NCBI GenBank assembly: GCA_001931535.1
Contig: CP016211.1
Location: 10,338,377 to 10,402,376, forward strand
Direction of reading: 5' to 3'
DNA length: 64,000 nt
DNA from: Minicystis rosea
GTDB lineage: Bacteria; Myxococcota_A; Polyangia; Polyangiales; Polyangiaceae
Shown: in pieces, positions 17,982 to 26,716 of the stretch
Layout of the letters: every line of letters begins with the position of its first letter
Numbering within the stretch: the first letter of the stretch is position 1
Position numbers and translations under genes: made by a program
The notes under the pieces: model-generated
What the model was told of the DNA's origin: nothing
Databases searched by the model: none
The model's input: only the letters and a program-made list of their open reading frames with translations

Positions 17982-18574
17982 GTGAGCACGCGAATCATGA
18001 TGGCGGCGGCGATGTTCCTCGGGACGGCGATGCTGGCGGGCTGCGGCGAGCGCAGCGGCGTGCGGGCCACGTCGCAGGCGGATGCGCCGGCGGCGACCGC
18101 GGCGAGCACGACGGCCGCCGCTCCGATCGCGCCGGCTCCCGTCGCCCAGACCCCGGCCCCCGCGCCGGCCGCGTGCCCCACGCCCCCGCGAAAGCGCCGG
18201 AGAAGCCCGAGCCGCGCAAGGCGACCCTGAGCGGCGACGATCTCCTCTCGGTCAAACGCCTCGTGCTCGCGCAGGGCGTGAAGAACCGCGAGCCCATCGA
18301 CGAGGGCACTTCGTTCAAGAGCGAAGGCGGCAAGATCTACGCGTACGTGGAGGTCGAGAACCGGGGCCACGGTCCCGGCGAAATCGTGGTCGAGTTCGAG
18401 CCTCCCGGCGGCGGCGCCCCGCACGGCGACGTGACGCTCGCCGTCGGCCCCTCGGCGCGCTGGCGGACCTGGGCCTACACGCGCACGGCGAAGACCCCCG
18501 GCGCGTGGACGGCCGTGATCAAGAACCGCAAGGGCGATGTGCTCGCCCGCGCGCCGTTCGAAGTGACGCTCTGA
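17982..18574 (+). CDS. Lipoprotein of unknown function, apparent frameshift at 18183-18187
   Basis: The start is a GTG with AGGG upstream. The first frame gives a lipoprotein signal (GTAMLAGC) and an Ala/Pro/Thr linker. Near 18183 it turns Arg-rich. The second frame (seen alone as 18173-18574) gives a coherent 130-residue domain of beta-strand character: KIYAYVEVENRGHGPGEIVV, VGPSARWRTWAYTRT, and a closing GDVLARAPFEVTL. One added C in the C5 tract of CGCCCCCGCG fuses them into about 197 residues. The C-terminal part resembles the DUF2914-type ligand domain found in exported proteins, a tentative assignment. Either the gene is broken or the consensus base is wrong; the identical tract context in the J-like gene favours the latter. 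Confidence 0.7.
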
Positions 18575-18698
18575 TCCGCGCCGGCGCAGCGATGGGTTCG
18601 CTCGCGGCCCATGGTGATCGACACGACCTTCCGAATCACGCCCTCGGGGCTCTCCGCCTGGTACCCGCCGGAGCGGTTCGGCGCTAGGCATCCGGGCG

Positions 18699-19454
18699 AT
18701 GACCGCCCGGCTCAACCTCACCCTCTTCGCGCACCTCTGCGCTCGCCCCGAGGCCGAGCTGGACCTCGCCGAGGCCGCCCTCCTCATCGCCGAGAGCGAG
18801 TACCCGGGCCTCGACGTGCGCCGCTACATCGCCCGCCTCGACGATCTGGGCCGCGGCGCCAACGCCGCCGTGGCCCGCGCCCGCCCCAACAGCGACGGCC
18901 ACCTCGAAGAGGCCCGCATCGAGCGAATGCTCCGCTTCGTCTACGAGGACGCCGGCTTCCACGGCAACGACGAGGAGTACTACGACCCGCGCAACAGCTT
19001 CCTCAACGACGTCATCGACCGCCGCACCGGCATCCCCATCACGCTGGCGGTGGTGTTCACCGAGATCTGCCGCCGCGCCGGCATCGAAGCCCGCGGCGTC
19101 TCCTTCCCCGGCCATTTCCTGGTCCGCAGCGACACGCCCCGCGGCGCCGTCCTCATCGATCCCTTCGCCGGCCGCGCCCTCGCCCGCGAAGAGCTGAAAG
19201 CCCTCTACGCCCGCGTCACCGGCGAAGACCGCGAGCCCCCTCCCCGCCTCTTCGACCCCGCCACCAAAGTGCAAATCCTGGTGCGCATGCTCAACAACCT
19301 CCGTGGCATTTACGAGCAACAAGGCGACTCCCCGCGACTCTGCGCGATGTTGGAGCGCATCCAAGCGATCTCGCCCGGCGAAGGGCTGCGCAAGCAGATC
19401 GAGAAGCTCGGGGGGAACGAGCCGTGGCGAGCGGGTGGAGCGGGGTTGAATTAG
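18699..19454 (+). CDS. SirB1/transglutaminase-like family protein
   Basis: A 251-residue protein of the SirB1 N-terminal family, with a transglutaminase-like fold and a following TPR-like segment. Characteristic stretches are FLNDVIDRRTGIPITLAVV, CRRAGIEARGVSFPGHFLVR, and VLIDPFAGR. FPGHFLVR carries the conserved His near residue 147 and the later Asp of the papain-like arrangement. The usual catalytic Cys position, before the helix with PITLAVV, has no cysteine, as is normal in SirB1 proteins. The tail holds ILVRMLNNLRGIYEQQGD, typical of the family. SirB1 proteins lack a firmly known biochemical role. It lies alone, just upstream of an insertion sequence. Confidence 0.88.
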   Translation: MTARLNLTLFAHLCARPEAELDLAEAALLIAESEYPGLDVRRYIARLDDLGRGANAAVARARPNSDGHLEEARIERMLRFVYEDAGFHGNDEEYYDPRNSFLNDVIDRRTGIPITLAVVFTEICRRAGIEARGVSFPGHFLVRSDTPRGAVLIDPFAGRALAREELKALYARVTGEDREPPPRLFDPATKVQILVRMLNNLRGIYEQQGDSPRLCAMLERIQAISPGEGLRKQIEKLGGNEPWRAGGAGLN

Positions 19455-19678
19455 AGCCGAGGCTCGGGCAGAAGCTCTCACACCGACACCATCGTTCGCA
19501 GGCGAACGAGCTTCATACGACATGGGATAGCGCGGCACGCGCCAATACGCGCTCCGGCTACCAGCGCTCGGCTCGGGGTGCAGCAAACGGCGGTGACTCG
19601 TCGTCTGCCAGACGCGTTCCGTATCGCGATGCGACGTTCGCATTCCGCGAAGGGATACAAACGTCGTCGCTGAATAAG

Positions 19679-19703
19679 GGGCTAGAGCATCGAACAGTTC
19701 GTT
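19679..19703. repeat. Left terminal inverted repeat of the IS
   Basis: Outer end GGGCTAGAGCATCG. It pairs with 21416-21440 at 22 of 25 positions and ends 10 bases before the transposase stop codon. Confidence 0.8.
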
Positions 19704-19712
19704 TGAAGCCAT

Positions 19713-21326
19713 CTATGCGGCTTCGGCGAGCCGGGCCGCCTCGTGCTGTTGAATCGTCTCCAGGTTGAGCAGGGCGGCGTAGCGGCGCAGATCCAGCAGA
19801 TTCTTCCTGGTCCCGACGTAGCGTGCCCGGCGTCCCTGCTTGTTCGACAGGTGGGCCAAACGATGCTCGACCGTGACGCGCTCTCTTAGCCTGGCGCGCC
19901 CGGAGCTCGTCGCGGCCAACGTGCGGAGGCGCTTTTGCAACGGCTCGTCCTTGGCAATGTGGATTGTACGGGCGGCGCCTTCGCGCGCGTTGGTGCATGG
20001 GGCGCGGAGCGGACAAGGCCCGCAGATGGCGGGGGCGAAGGAGACGACCTGACCGAGCCGAAACTTCCTGGTTTGCCCGGCTGGACAGGTGATCGTGCGC
20101 GAGCGGAGATCGATGGGGAACGAGCGCTTGTCGAGCCGAGCGCCGTTGCTTGACGTCCACGGTCGGCAAAGCACCTCACCGCGGCAGGCGAGCGTCTCTT
20201 CGACGAGCGAGCTTCCGACGTAGCCGCGGTCGATGTACAGCGCGCCGATCGTATTTCGCTCCGGGTAGCGCGCCAGATCGCGGCTCAAGTCGGGCGCGGC
20301 GTCCGCTTCAGGGCGGTTCGCGGGCAGCGTGGCGCACGCCAGGATCAGGTGCGTATCGAGGTCGCAGGCCAGGTGCTGTTTGAAGCCGTTGAACCGCTTG
20401 GACTTGCTCTTGCGGCCGTGTCGCATGTCCGCGTCCCCGATCGACACGCGGCGATCTTCCGCGACGCCCTTGCGGACACGAGGTCCGCCACCGGAAGGAT
20501 CGGGCTCCAGGTCCTGATTGCGGAGTTGCGCGATGAGCGCGAACAACTCCTTGAGCGGGGGCTCCTCGACGGCATCCCCCGCGTGCGCGCGGATCCATGC
20601 CGCGAGCGCGTCGATCTGCGCGACGAGCGCGGTGACGGCGCCGGCCTTCTGCTCGGGATCTGCCCAGTCGATATCGAGCCCCTTCTTGATGCTGTCGTGC
20701 AAGAACACCGGGGCCTTGGCGCTTTTGGCGATGTCCTCGGCAGGCATCGAGAGCCGGGCCGCCGCGGCACGAAGCAGCTTGAGCGTCGCGTGCCCGAGCA
20801 GGTTGATCGTGTCCTCGACGCGCCCCGCGCCTTCGAGAGGACGAGAGTCCACCGCGAGCCGCAAGGTCTTGGGCAGCTTCTTCCAATCGAAGATCGCGGT
20901 CTTCTTCGCGAGCTCGACGGTTCGTTCGAGCAGACGTCGATCCATGTCGCTTCGGATCAGCCGCTCACGAAACGCAGGCAGCGCGCCTTGGGAGAAGGCG
21001 GGTTCCTCTGCGCCGAGCACGTCCAGCACCATCTGCCAGCGCGCGTCCACGACCGTCATCTCCACGGCATCGGCGTCGGAGACGCCCGTATACGCTTGGA
21101 GCAACAGGACCATCGCCAAGAGCGCCGGCACAACCGGCACTTTGCCTTCACCGCTGTCGCGATACATCGTCGCGAGCTCATCCTGGAAGTCGTCGTCGAA
21201 CAGGTCGACCCGATGCAGACGGAGCATGGCGAACAGGCGCCGATTCTTCTCCAGTCGCTTGAGCAACATCTGCTCGCGTTTGCTGATCGTGATGCTCGGC
21301 GTCCAGCGGGGTACGGCGCTCTTCAT
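19713..21326 (-). CDS. IS1182-like DDE transposase
   Basis: About 537 residues from the ATG at 21326; a longer frame to 21563 would run beyond the IS end and is rejected. The N-terminal region (LFDDDFQDELATMY, LLAMVLLLQAYTGVSDADAV) matches the helical DUF772 part. The DDE core includes LRLAVDSRPLEGAGRVEDT with the first Asp and IGALYIDRGYVGS with the second. A cysteine cluster ICGPCPLRAPC lies before VTVEHRLAHL, which carries the terminal Glu. This order is that of IS1182-type and related IS5-superfamily transposases. No frameshift or stop is visible. It catalyses transposition of the flanking element. Confidence 0.9.
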   Translation of the reverse strand: MKSAVPRWTPSITISKREQMLLKRLEKNRRLFAMLRLHRVDLFDDDFQDELATMYRDSGEGKVPVVPALLAMVLLLQAYTGVSDADAVEMTVVDARWQMVLDVLGAEEPAFSQGALPAFRERLIRSDMDRRLLERTVELAKKTAIFDWKKLPKTLRLAVDSRPLEGAGRVEDTINLLGHATLKLLRAAAARLSMPAEDIAKSAKAPVFLHDSIKKGLDIDWADPEQKAGAVTALVAQIDALAAWIRAHAGDAVEEPPLKELFALIAQLRNQDLEPDPSGGGPRVRKGVAEDRRVSIGDADMRHGRKSKSKRFNGFKQHLACDLDTHLILACATLPANRPEADAAPDLSRDLARYPERNTIGALYIDRGYVGSSLVEETLACRGEVLCRPWTSSNGARLDKRSFPIDLRSRTITCPAGQTRKFRLGQVVSFAPAICGPCPLRAPCTNAREGAARTIHIAKDEPLQKRLRTLAATSSGRARLRERVTVEHRLAHLSNKQGRRARYVGTRKNLLDLRRYAALLNLETIQQHEAARLAEAA

Positions 21327-21415
21327 CGTGTCGCTCCATGCGGCGCGACCCGGCGCCGCCGGAGACCAAAAGATCACGAACCCACGAGGATTGTCGATCC
21401 CCGAAAGGGGCCGCG

Positions 21416-21440
21416 AATGAACTGATCGGTGCTCTAGCCC
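21416..21440. repeat. Right terminal inverted repeat of the IS
   Basis: Ends GGTGCTCTAGCCC outward. It differs from the left repeat at three of 25 positions. It lies 90 bases upstream of the transposase ATG, leaving room for its promoter. Confidence 0.8.
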
Positions 21441-21544
21441 GGATTGGCCTACGAGTTCGTCCCGGGGTCGCGCCTCCGCCACCATTCCTCCCGTTCGATT
21501 GGATCTTTTGAGAAAGTCGATGTCCGGAGGAACGTCCCTGAAAC

Positions 21545-22288
21545 ATGAGGTCGAAACCGGCAAGCTTCAGACAGTGGCAGGACGAAATGAAACACACGGA
21601 AGACCTTCGAACTGGACCGCGATGCCTCATTTGCAATCGATTGCTTCCGAGCTACGGCCTCGAACCGCTGGACCATCCGGAGCCCGCCGATCGCGCTCTG
21701 CTGTGTGATGATGATGAGCATCCGTTTGGTTCATCGTCGGGCGAACTGTCAGAGGTTTACGCGAGCGGGGACGAATACATTCTTCGCGTGGCCGAGATCT
21801 CGGCCCATGTCGCTGAGGCCTCGATTCGACGAGCGTGGCACACAACCAGATACTTCTCGCTTCTGCTGGAGCTTTCCGACGATGCGCTCCTGCTGCTCTA
21901 CCCGGTCAAGCGTCGCCCCGCGTTGCTCTACGTGCCGAAGACACTGCGTGCACCGGATGCTCCGCGTGGTCTGCTGCCCCTGACATCCGATGTACTGCGC
22001 GAGGTGCATGGTCCCTGTGACAGCGACAGGCCCAAGCCGGGACTGCGCGGGCTGCTCCGTGCGGCGGAGGCGAGCGCCCCTCTGTCTAAACTCGACTTCC
22101 AGCGCTTCCCCTCGGGCGCACCTGATGCCGAACGGCTCGTCATCGAGTTTCAAAGCAGGCATTCCGTCCTGGTTCGCGCAGCAGGCTGGGAAGATTTGGG
22201 TTATGCAAGGCAAGCGCTCGATCTCTCGTTTCGATGGATCGACGGGCACGAGTTCGGCGAGGGGGGCACACAACTCCCCAGCTCTTGA
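21545..22288 (+). CDS. Orphan hypothetical protein beside the IS
   Basis: Up to 247 residues, no recognised family. A CLICNRLLPS segment near residue 28 has a CxxC, the only metal-site-like feature, without a second pair. The middle is mixed: FSLLLELSDDALLLLYPV, PALLYVPKTLRAP. The C-terminus is acidic. The start is uncertain: the ATG at 21545 has GGAGGA 14 bases upstream, while the ATG at 21587 has AGGA closer and may be the real one. Third codon positions are less GC-biased than in neighbours, suggesting a foreign origin along with the IS. It could also be a degraded gene. Function unknown. Confidence 0.55.
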   Translation: MRSKPASFRQWQDEMKHTEDLRTGPRCLICNRLLPSYGLEPLDHPEPADRALLCDDDEHPFGSSSGELSEVYASGDEYILRVAEISAHVAEASIRRAWHTTRYFSLLLELSDDALLLLYPVKRRPALLYVPKTLRAPDAPRGLLPLTSDVLREVHGPCDSDRPKPGLRGLLRAAEASAPLSKLDFQRFPSGAPDAERLVIEFQSRHSVLVRAAGWEDLGYARQALDLSFRWIDGHEFGEGGTQLPSS

Positions 22289-22413
22289 AGCAGCGAGCAC
22301 AGGAGTCTGCGAACGACGAGGTTCGCGCCATCGCGCAAGAGACCCTTGCAGAGGCTGCTCGAGGTCGGCTCGACGGTTGAAGAACCGTAACGTGATCTCC
22401 TGACGGTGAGAAC

Positions 22414-22482
22414 GAGCCGTGGTGCACGGCTCACTCAACGGAGCGAGTGACGCGCTCGCACGAAGAAGTCAACGGCTTCTTC
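22414..22482. terminator. Two hairpins between convergent genes
   Basis: GAGCCGT/ACGGCTC (22414-22420 with 22426-22432) forms a 7-bp stem with a 5-nt loop. GAAGAAG/CTTCTTC (22462-22468 with 22476-22482) forms a second 7-bp stem. They separate the orphan gene from the histidine kinase gene. No U-tract is present, so the terminator role is inferred from position. Confidence 0.4.
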
Positions 22483-22489
22483 CCAACGC

Positions 22490-24010
22490 TCAACCGCCGC
22501 GTTCAATAGGCAGCTCGATCACGAAGCGCGCCCCACCGCCCTCCGCCGACTCGACACCAATCGTCCCACCCACTGCCTCCACCAACCCACGACACACCGC
22601 GAGGCCGAGGCCCGTGCCTTCGCCAACCGGCTTGGTGGTGACGAAGGGCTCGAAGAGGGTGTCTTTGACTTCGGGGGCGATGCCGCTTCCGTTGTCTTCG
22701 ACTTCGATGCGCACGGTGGATTCGTCGGCTGCTCGCGCGGCGCGCACGAGGACGCGGCCGCCGGTCTTCGGCGCGGCGTCGGCGGCGTTGAGCAAGAGGT
22801 TCAACACGATCTGCACGAGGCGCGGGTGCGAGAGCGCGACGCGCGGGAGGTTGGCAGCGACCTCGGTAGCAAGCTCGACATCGCGGAACGCACGCTGCGG
22901 CCGCACGAGGGCCGCGACGTCGGCGATGGCGTCGCCGATGGAGCCAGGAGGCTCGGGGTCGCTCGCGGCGCCGGCGCGCGAGGCGGGGCGGGCGAATTCG
23001 AGGAGGTCGCGGAGGATTTTGTGGATGCGCTCGGTCTCGCGCTTCATGCGCGTGGTGAAGTCGCGTTGCTCTTCTTCGGTGAGGCCGCCGGCGAGGAGGA
23101 GCTCTTGGAAGCCGAGGATGGCGGAGAGTGGATTGCCGATTTCGTGGGCCAGGCCGGCGGACAAGCGGCCCACGGAGGCGAGGCGCTCCGATCGCACGAG
23201 GCGCTCTTGGGCGCGGGCGAGATCTTGGGCGTAGCGTTCGACTTCGGCGATCTTGAGGCGCATCGCTTCTTCGTCGGCGCGGAGGCGGGCGGTCATTTCT
23301 TCGAGGCTCTTGCCGAGATCGAGGAGCTCGCGGGCGCCTTGGCGCGGGGCTTCGAGGCGGCGGGCGCCGTCGGCGACGCGGCGGGCGGCGTGCGAGAGGG
23401 CGTCGATGGGCTGCACCACGAGGCGCGTCATGGAGAAGTAGGCGAAGACGAGGAGTGAGAGCGCGACGGTGCCCGTGTAGAGCGCGACGAGGCGCACGAG
23501 GGGCGCGGATGGAGTGGATGCGAGATCGGTGCGCACGACGACGCCGACGGCGCCGAGCGCGGGCGCGGAATCGTCGGCGGGCACGATGACGAGGAGCGCG
23601 GCGCCGCGGCCCTTCTGCACGGTGGAGACGCGCTCGGTGCCGGGCGCGATGGTGATCGGTAGATGACCCGAGGCCTTGGGGTCGCCGACGCGGACGCCGA
23701 GGGTGCCTTCGCGATCGTAGACGCCGATGGCGGAGATGCCGTCGGGGCCGAGCTGGGCTTGGAGAAGAGGACGGAGATCTTCGCCGGCGTGGGCGGCGCG
23801 CGCGGTGACGTGGCCGGCGACGGCGCGGCCGAGCGAGGCGGCGCTCGTGGAGCGGACGTGCGTCATCGTCGCGCGGGTCAGGCCGGCAACCGCGAAGAAG
23901 AGCGGCACGAACGCCAGCACGAGGAGCGAGCCGAGCGCGAGGAGGAGTTGGAGGCGAATGCCGAGGCGCATCGATTCGAGGGCCGCGAGGATCTCCGCGG
24001 CGGCGTCCAC
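22490..24010 (-). CDS. Membrane sensor histidine kinase
   Basis: A 506-residue kinase. Residues 15-45 form a first membrane helix and about 175-200 a second, enclosing an extracytoplasmic sensor region. A HAMP-like linker (RLVVQPIDALSHAARRVADG) and a coiled coil follow. The dimerisation domain has LAHEIGNPLSAI with the phospho-acceptor His289. The ATPase domain has LNLLLNAADA (N box), VEDNGSGI (G1), and GEGTGLGLAVCRG (G2). The H-box type is that of NtrB/ZraS-like kinases. No response regulator gene is adjacent, so it is an orphan here. It is transcribed divergently from a diguanylate cyclase gene 68 bases away, making shared regulation plausible. Confidence 0.93.
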   Translation of the reverse strand: MDAAAEILAALESMRLGIRLQLLLALGSLLVLAFVPLFFAVAGLTRATMTHVRSTSAASLGRAVAGHVTARAAHAGEDLRPLLQAQLGPDGISAIGVYDREGTLGVRVGDPKASGHLPITIAPGTERVSTVQKGRGAALLVIVPADDSAPALGAVGVVVRTDLASTPSAPLVRLVALYTGTVALSLLVFAYFSMTRLVVQPIDALSHAARRVADGARRLEAPRQGARELLDLGKSLEEMTARLRADEEAMRLKIAEVERYAQDLARAQERLVRSERLASVGRLSAGLAHEIGNPLSAILGFQELLLAGGLTEEEQRDFTTRMKRETERIHKILRDLLEFARPASRAGAASDPEPPGSIGDAIADVAALVRPQRAFRDVELATEVAANLPRVALSHPRLVQIVLNLLLNAADAAPKTGGRVLVRAARAADESTVRIEVEDNGSGIAPEVKDTLFEPFVTTKPVGEGTGLGLAVCRGLVEAVGGTIGVESAEGGGARFVIELPIERGG

Positions 24011-24078
24011 GATATCCCACCTTCCCGCGCCGAGAAGTGGGCCCGCCGTAAGCGCGTCTGATAGGCCCGCTTACCTCG

Positions 24079-26247
24079 ATGGCCCCTCTCGTGCTCTTGG
24101 TGCTCTGGGTCCGGCGTGCGGCTCGGGTCACCGCGCCGATCGCTTGTGCGCTCGCTCTGGCGGGCCTCGTTCTCCTCGACGCGCAGAGCCCGCTGCCGCT
24201 GACGTACGCGATCGCGGGAGGCCTCGGCCTCGCCGTCGTGCTCGGTGCCTTCGTGCGCAAGCGGGCGCAGGCCATCGAGGGGACGCTGCTCGGCGACGTG
24301 GAGCTGTCGATCATGCTGGTCGTCACGGCGTTCGCGCTGGCGGTGCACCTCGATGGATCGCTCGATGGGCGCACGTATCCGGCCGTGTACGTGGCGGTTG
24401 GTCTGGTGAGCGCGTTCGCGCGGCCGGCGGCGTCGGTGCTGGCGGTGATGTTCGCGACGGGGTTCGAGGTCGCCGTTCGCAACCTCGCGTACGGCGATCC
24501 CATGCCGCTCCGCGCGGCGCCGCACCTCGGGTTCATGATCGTGTTCGCGGCGCTCAGCGTGACGGTGCTGCGCGGGGAGATCGCGCGCATTCGCAAGGCT
24601 TCGAAGACGCGGCTCGATCAGGAGATCGCGCGGCTCCGCGACGACGCGCGCAGCTATCGGCTCCTCGGCGCGCCGGCGGCGGCGCGGCCGGGCGCGCGTC
24701 ACGGCGACGAGGAGCGGCTGGCGCGCTCGGGGGTCGAGGAGATCCACCAATCGGTGCTGTTCGCGCTGCGGCTGCTGCGTGAGTCGCTCGGGCTCTACAC
24801 GGCGATGCTGCTCTGGCACAACGACGATGCCACGCACCTCCGCATCAGCGAGCTTTCGAGCGACGCGCAGAGCTTGTCCGAGGGGCCGTTCCTCGCGGGC
24901 GATGGCATCTTCGGGGCGGCGATTTCGCAGCGATCGGCGGTGGCCATCGCGGGGCTCAAGACGGGGTACAAGCTGCCGTACTACGTCGGGCCGTGCCCCG
25001 TGCGCGCGGTGTTGGCGCTGCCCGTGTACGAGCACGGTGCGCTGCGCGGTGTGCTGGTGGTCGATCGGCTCGAGGATCGCGCCTTCACGCCGAAGGAGCA
25101 GGAGCTCGTGGAAGAGGCGAGCCGCTATGCGGTGCGCGCCATTCAGAACGAGCGCGTCTTCGTGCAGCTCGAGCGCGCCAAGGTGGAGCAGGGCAAGCTC
25201 TACCGCGCGGCCGAGGCGCTGGGCGCGGCCACGACCGAGGGCGACGTGATCGAGGCGGGCGTGAAGAGCGCGCGCGAAATCACGAGCGTCGATTTCGCGG
25301 CGGTGACGCTCTTCGACGAGGCCAACAAGATGCACGAGGTCCGCGCCGTCAGCGGTGATGGGGCGGGCGAGATCGTCGGGCAGAAGTTCCGCCACAACAC
25401 GGGCCTCGTCTCGATGGTGCTGCAGAACCGGCACCCGCTGCCGTACCGCGGGGAGTACGACGCGGCTCGCCAGATGGTGTTCACGCGGCGCGTGGCGCCG
25501 CCGCCGATGCCGTCGATCGTGGTGCTGCCGCTGCTCGTGCACGAGCGGCCGCTGGGCACGCTGGTGCTCGGATCGCGGCGGCGCGCGGCGTTCAACGACG
25601 CGGCCCGCAGCACGCTCGAGGTGCTCGCGAGCCACATGGCCGTGTCGCTCTCCAACGCGCGGATGCTCCGCCGGCTGGAGGAGCTCGCCACCACCGACGG
25701 CCTCACCGGCCTGCTCAACAAGCGGACGATGATCGAGGTCGCGGAGCAGAAGATCGCGGCGGCCAAGCGCTTCAACCGGCACCTCAGCGTGCTCGTGACG
25801 GACATCGATCACTTCAAGAAGGTGAACGACACGTACGGGCACGACGTGGGCGACATCGTGATCAAGGGGCTCGGCGAGATCCTGCGGCGGATGAAGCGCA
25901 ACACCGACGCGGTGGCGCGCTTCGGCGGCGAGGAGTTCGTGGTCATCTGCGAGGAGACGGATGCGCGCGGCGCCATGCTCCTCGCCGAGCGCGTGCGCGA
26001 GGAGCTCGGGCGCACCGTGTTCCATCCGCAGGGCAAGCTCGGGCCGAACGGCCAGCCGCTGAGCGTGAGCGTGACGTGCTCGATCGGCGTGGCCACGTAC
26101 CCCGAGGCCGGCGCGGGCTGGGACGAGATGTTCAAGGCCGCCGACGAGGCGCTTTACGTCTCCAAACGCTCGGGTCGCAACCGCTCGACGGCGTGGAGCC
26201 AATCGATGCGCACCACCGCGGCGCACGGCAAGCCCGCGGCGGCGTGA
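24079..26247 (+). CDS. Membrane diguanylate cyclase with two GAF domains (GGEEF)
   Basis: A 722-residue protein. Residues 1-175 contain about five membrane helices. Two GAF-like domains follow, about 215-360 (with FLAGDGIFGAA) and 385-530. A GGDEF domain occupies 545-715. The signature is GGEEF at 616-620 and is predicted active. RNTD precedes it by exactly five residues, the RxxD inhibitory c-di-GMP site. Other family motifs are DGLTGLLNKRT and VTDIDHFKKVNDTYGHDVGD. It makes cyclic di-GMP in response to ligands bound by the GAFs or a membrane signal. Its divergent neighbour is a histidine kinase. The start ATG has no strong Shine-Dalgarno but precedes the first hydrophobic helix directly. 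Confidence 0.93.
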   Translation: MAPLVLLVLWVRRAARVTAPIACALALAGLVLLDAQSPLPLTYAIAGGLGLAVVLGAFVRKRAQAIEGTLLGDVELSIMLVVTAFALAVHLDGSLDGRTYPAVYVAVGLVSAFARPAASVLAVMFATGFEVAVRNLAYGDPMPLRAAPHLGFMIVFAALSVTVLRGEIARIRKASKTRLDQEIARLRDDARSYRLLGAPAAARPGARHGDEERLARSGVEEIHQSVLFALRLLRESLGLYTAMLLWHNDDATHLRISELSSDAQSLSEGPFLAGDGIFGAAISQRSAVAIAGLKTGYKLPYYVGPCPVRAVLALPVYEHGALRGVLVVDRLEDRAFTPKEQELVEEASRYAVRAIQNERVFVQLERAKVEQGKLYRAAEALGAATTEGDVIEAGVKSAREITSVDFAAVTLFDEANKMHEVRAVSGDGAGEIVGQKFRHNTGLVSMVLQNRHPLPYRGEYDAARQMVFTRRVAPPPMPSIVVLPLLVHERPLGTLVLGSRRRAAFNDAARSTLEVLASHMAVSLSNARMLRRLEELATTDGLTGLLNKRTMIEVAEQKIAAAKRFNRHLSVLVTDIDHFKKVNDTYGHDVGDIVIKGLGEILRRMKRNTDAVARFGGEEFVVICEETDARGAMLLAERVREELGRTVFHPQGKLGPNGQPLSVSVTCSIGVATYPEAGAGWDEMFKAADEALYVSKRSGRNRSTAWSQSMRTTAAHGKPAAA

Positions 26248-26252
26248 GCGAA

Positions 26253-26486
26253 GCGCGACGCGTTCGACCAAACGCGAGCGACGCGACGCGGATGGCGATC
26301 ACGAGCGGCGCGACGACATGATCGCTGCGCGGCCGCGCGACGCGTTCGACCGATACATCGCGAAGCCATCACGCGCGACACGCCGTGCCGACGTGAGCGC
26401 TGCGCGCGACGCGTTCGACCCACACATCACACGCGGCTCGGCGTGACGACGCGATCGCTGCGCCGCGCGCGATGCGTTCGACCCAT
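26253..26486. repeat. Four spaced copies of a GACGCGTTCGACC intergenic repeat
   Basis: Copies of GCGCGACGCGTTCGACC with minor changes lie near 26253, 26335, 26403 and 26467, the last three followed by (C/A)(A/G)(A/T)ACATC-like sequence. Spacing is 64-82 bases. The whole gap 26248-26716 has no supportable gene; short ORFs are repeat translations. Confidence 0.7.
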
Positions 26487-26716
26487 ACATCCCGAGGCTG
26501 TTTCCAACGGTGATCGCGTGCGCGGCATGGCGGAAGATTCCACGCCGGCGGCTTGACCGGCGTCGCGATCGTGGGACATCTGGCGGATAACGAAATCGCG
26601 CCAAATCAGGTGAATCGTGCGTGCAGCTCGAACGACTCGAGGCGCCGCGCAGGGCCGATCCGGGCGATTTCCACACAGACGGCCCGCCGTGCGCGGGTCC
26701 GGTCCGGGGGTGCTCC

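Larger units (their letters stand above)
19679..21440. mobile_element. Complete insertion sequence, about 1.76 kb, IS1182-like
   Basis: Bounded by imperfect 25-bp terminal inverted repeats (19679-19703 and 21416-21440, 22 of 25 matching), both ending in GGGCTAGAGC outward. A single transposase gene fills the interior. No convincing target duplication was found by eye. The transposase frame is intact, so the element may be active. Confidence 0.85.

Noticed and set aside
19665..21455. Target site duplication at the IS ends
   Set aside because: Bases outside the terminal repeats (AAGG side versus GGAT side) do not match, so no duplication is claimed.
21326..21563. Longer N-terminus for the transposase (start 21563)
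   Set aside because: It would extend past the terminal inverted repeat into host DNA; the ATG at 21326 gives the family-typical start.
22411..22435. GAGCCGT hairpin as group II intron domain V
   Set aside because: Only a 7-bp stem with a short loop; no AGC triad, bulge or reverse-transcriptase gene nearby.
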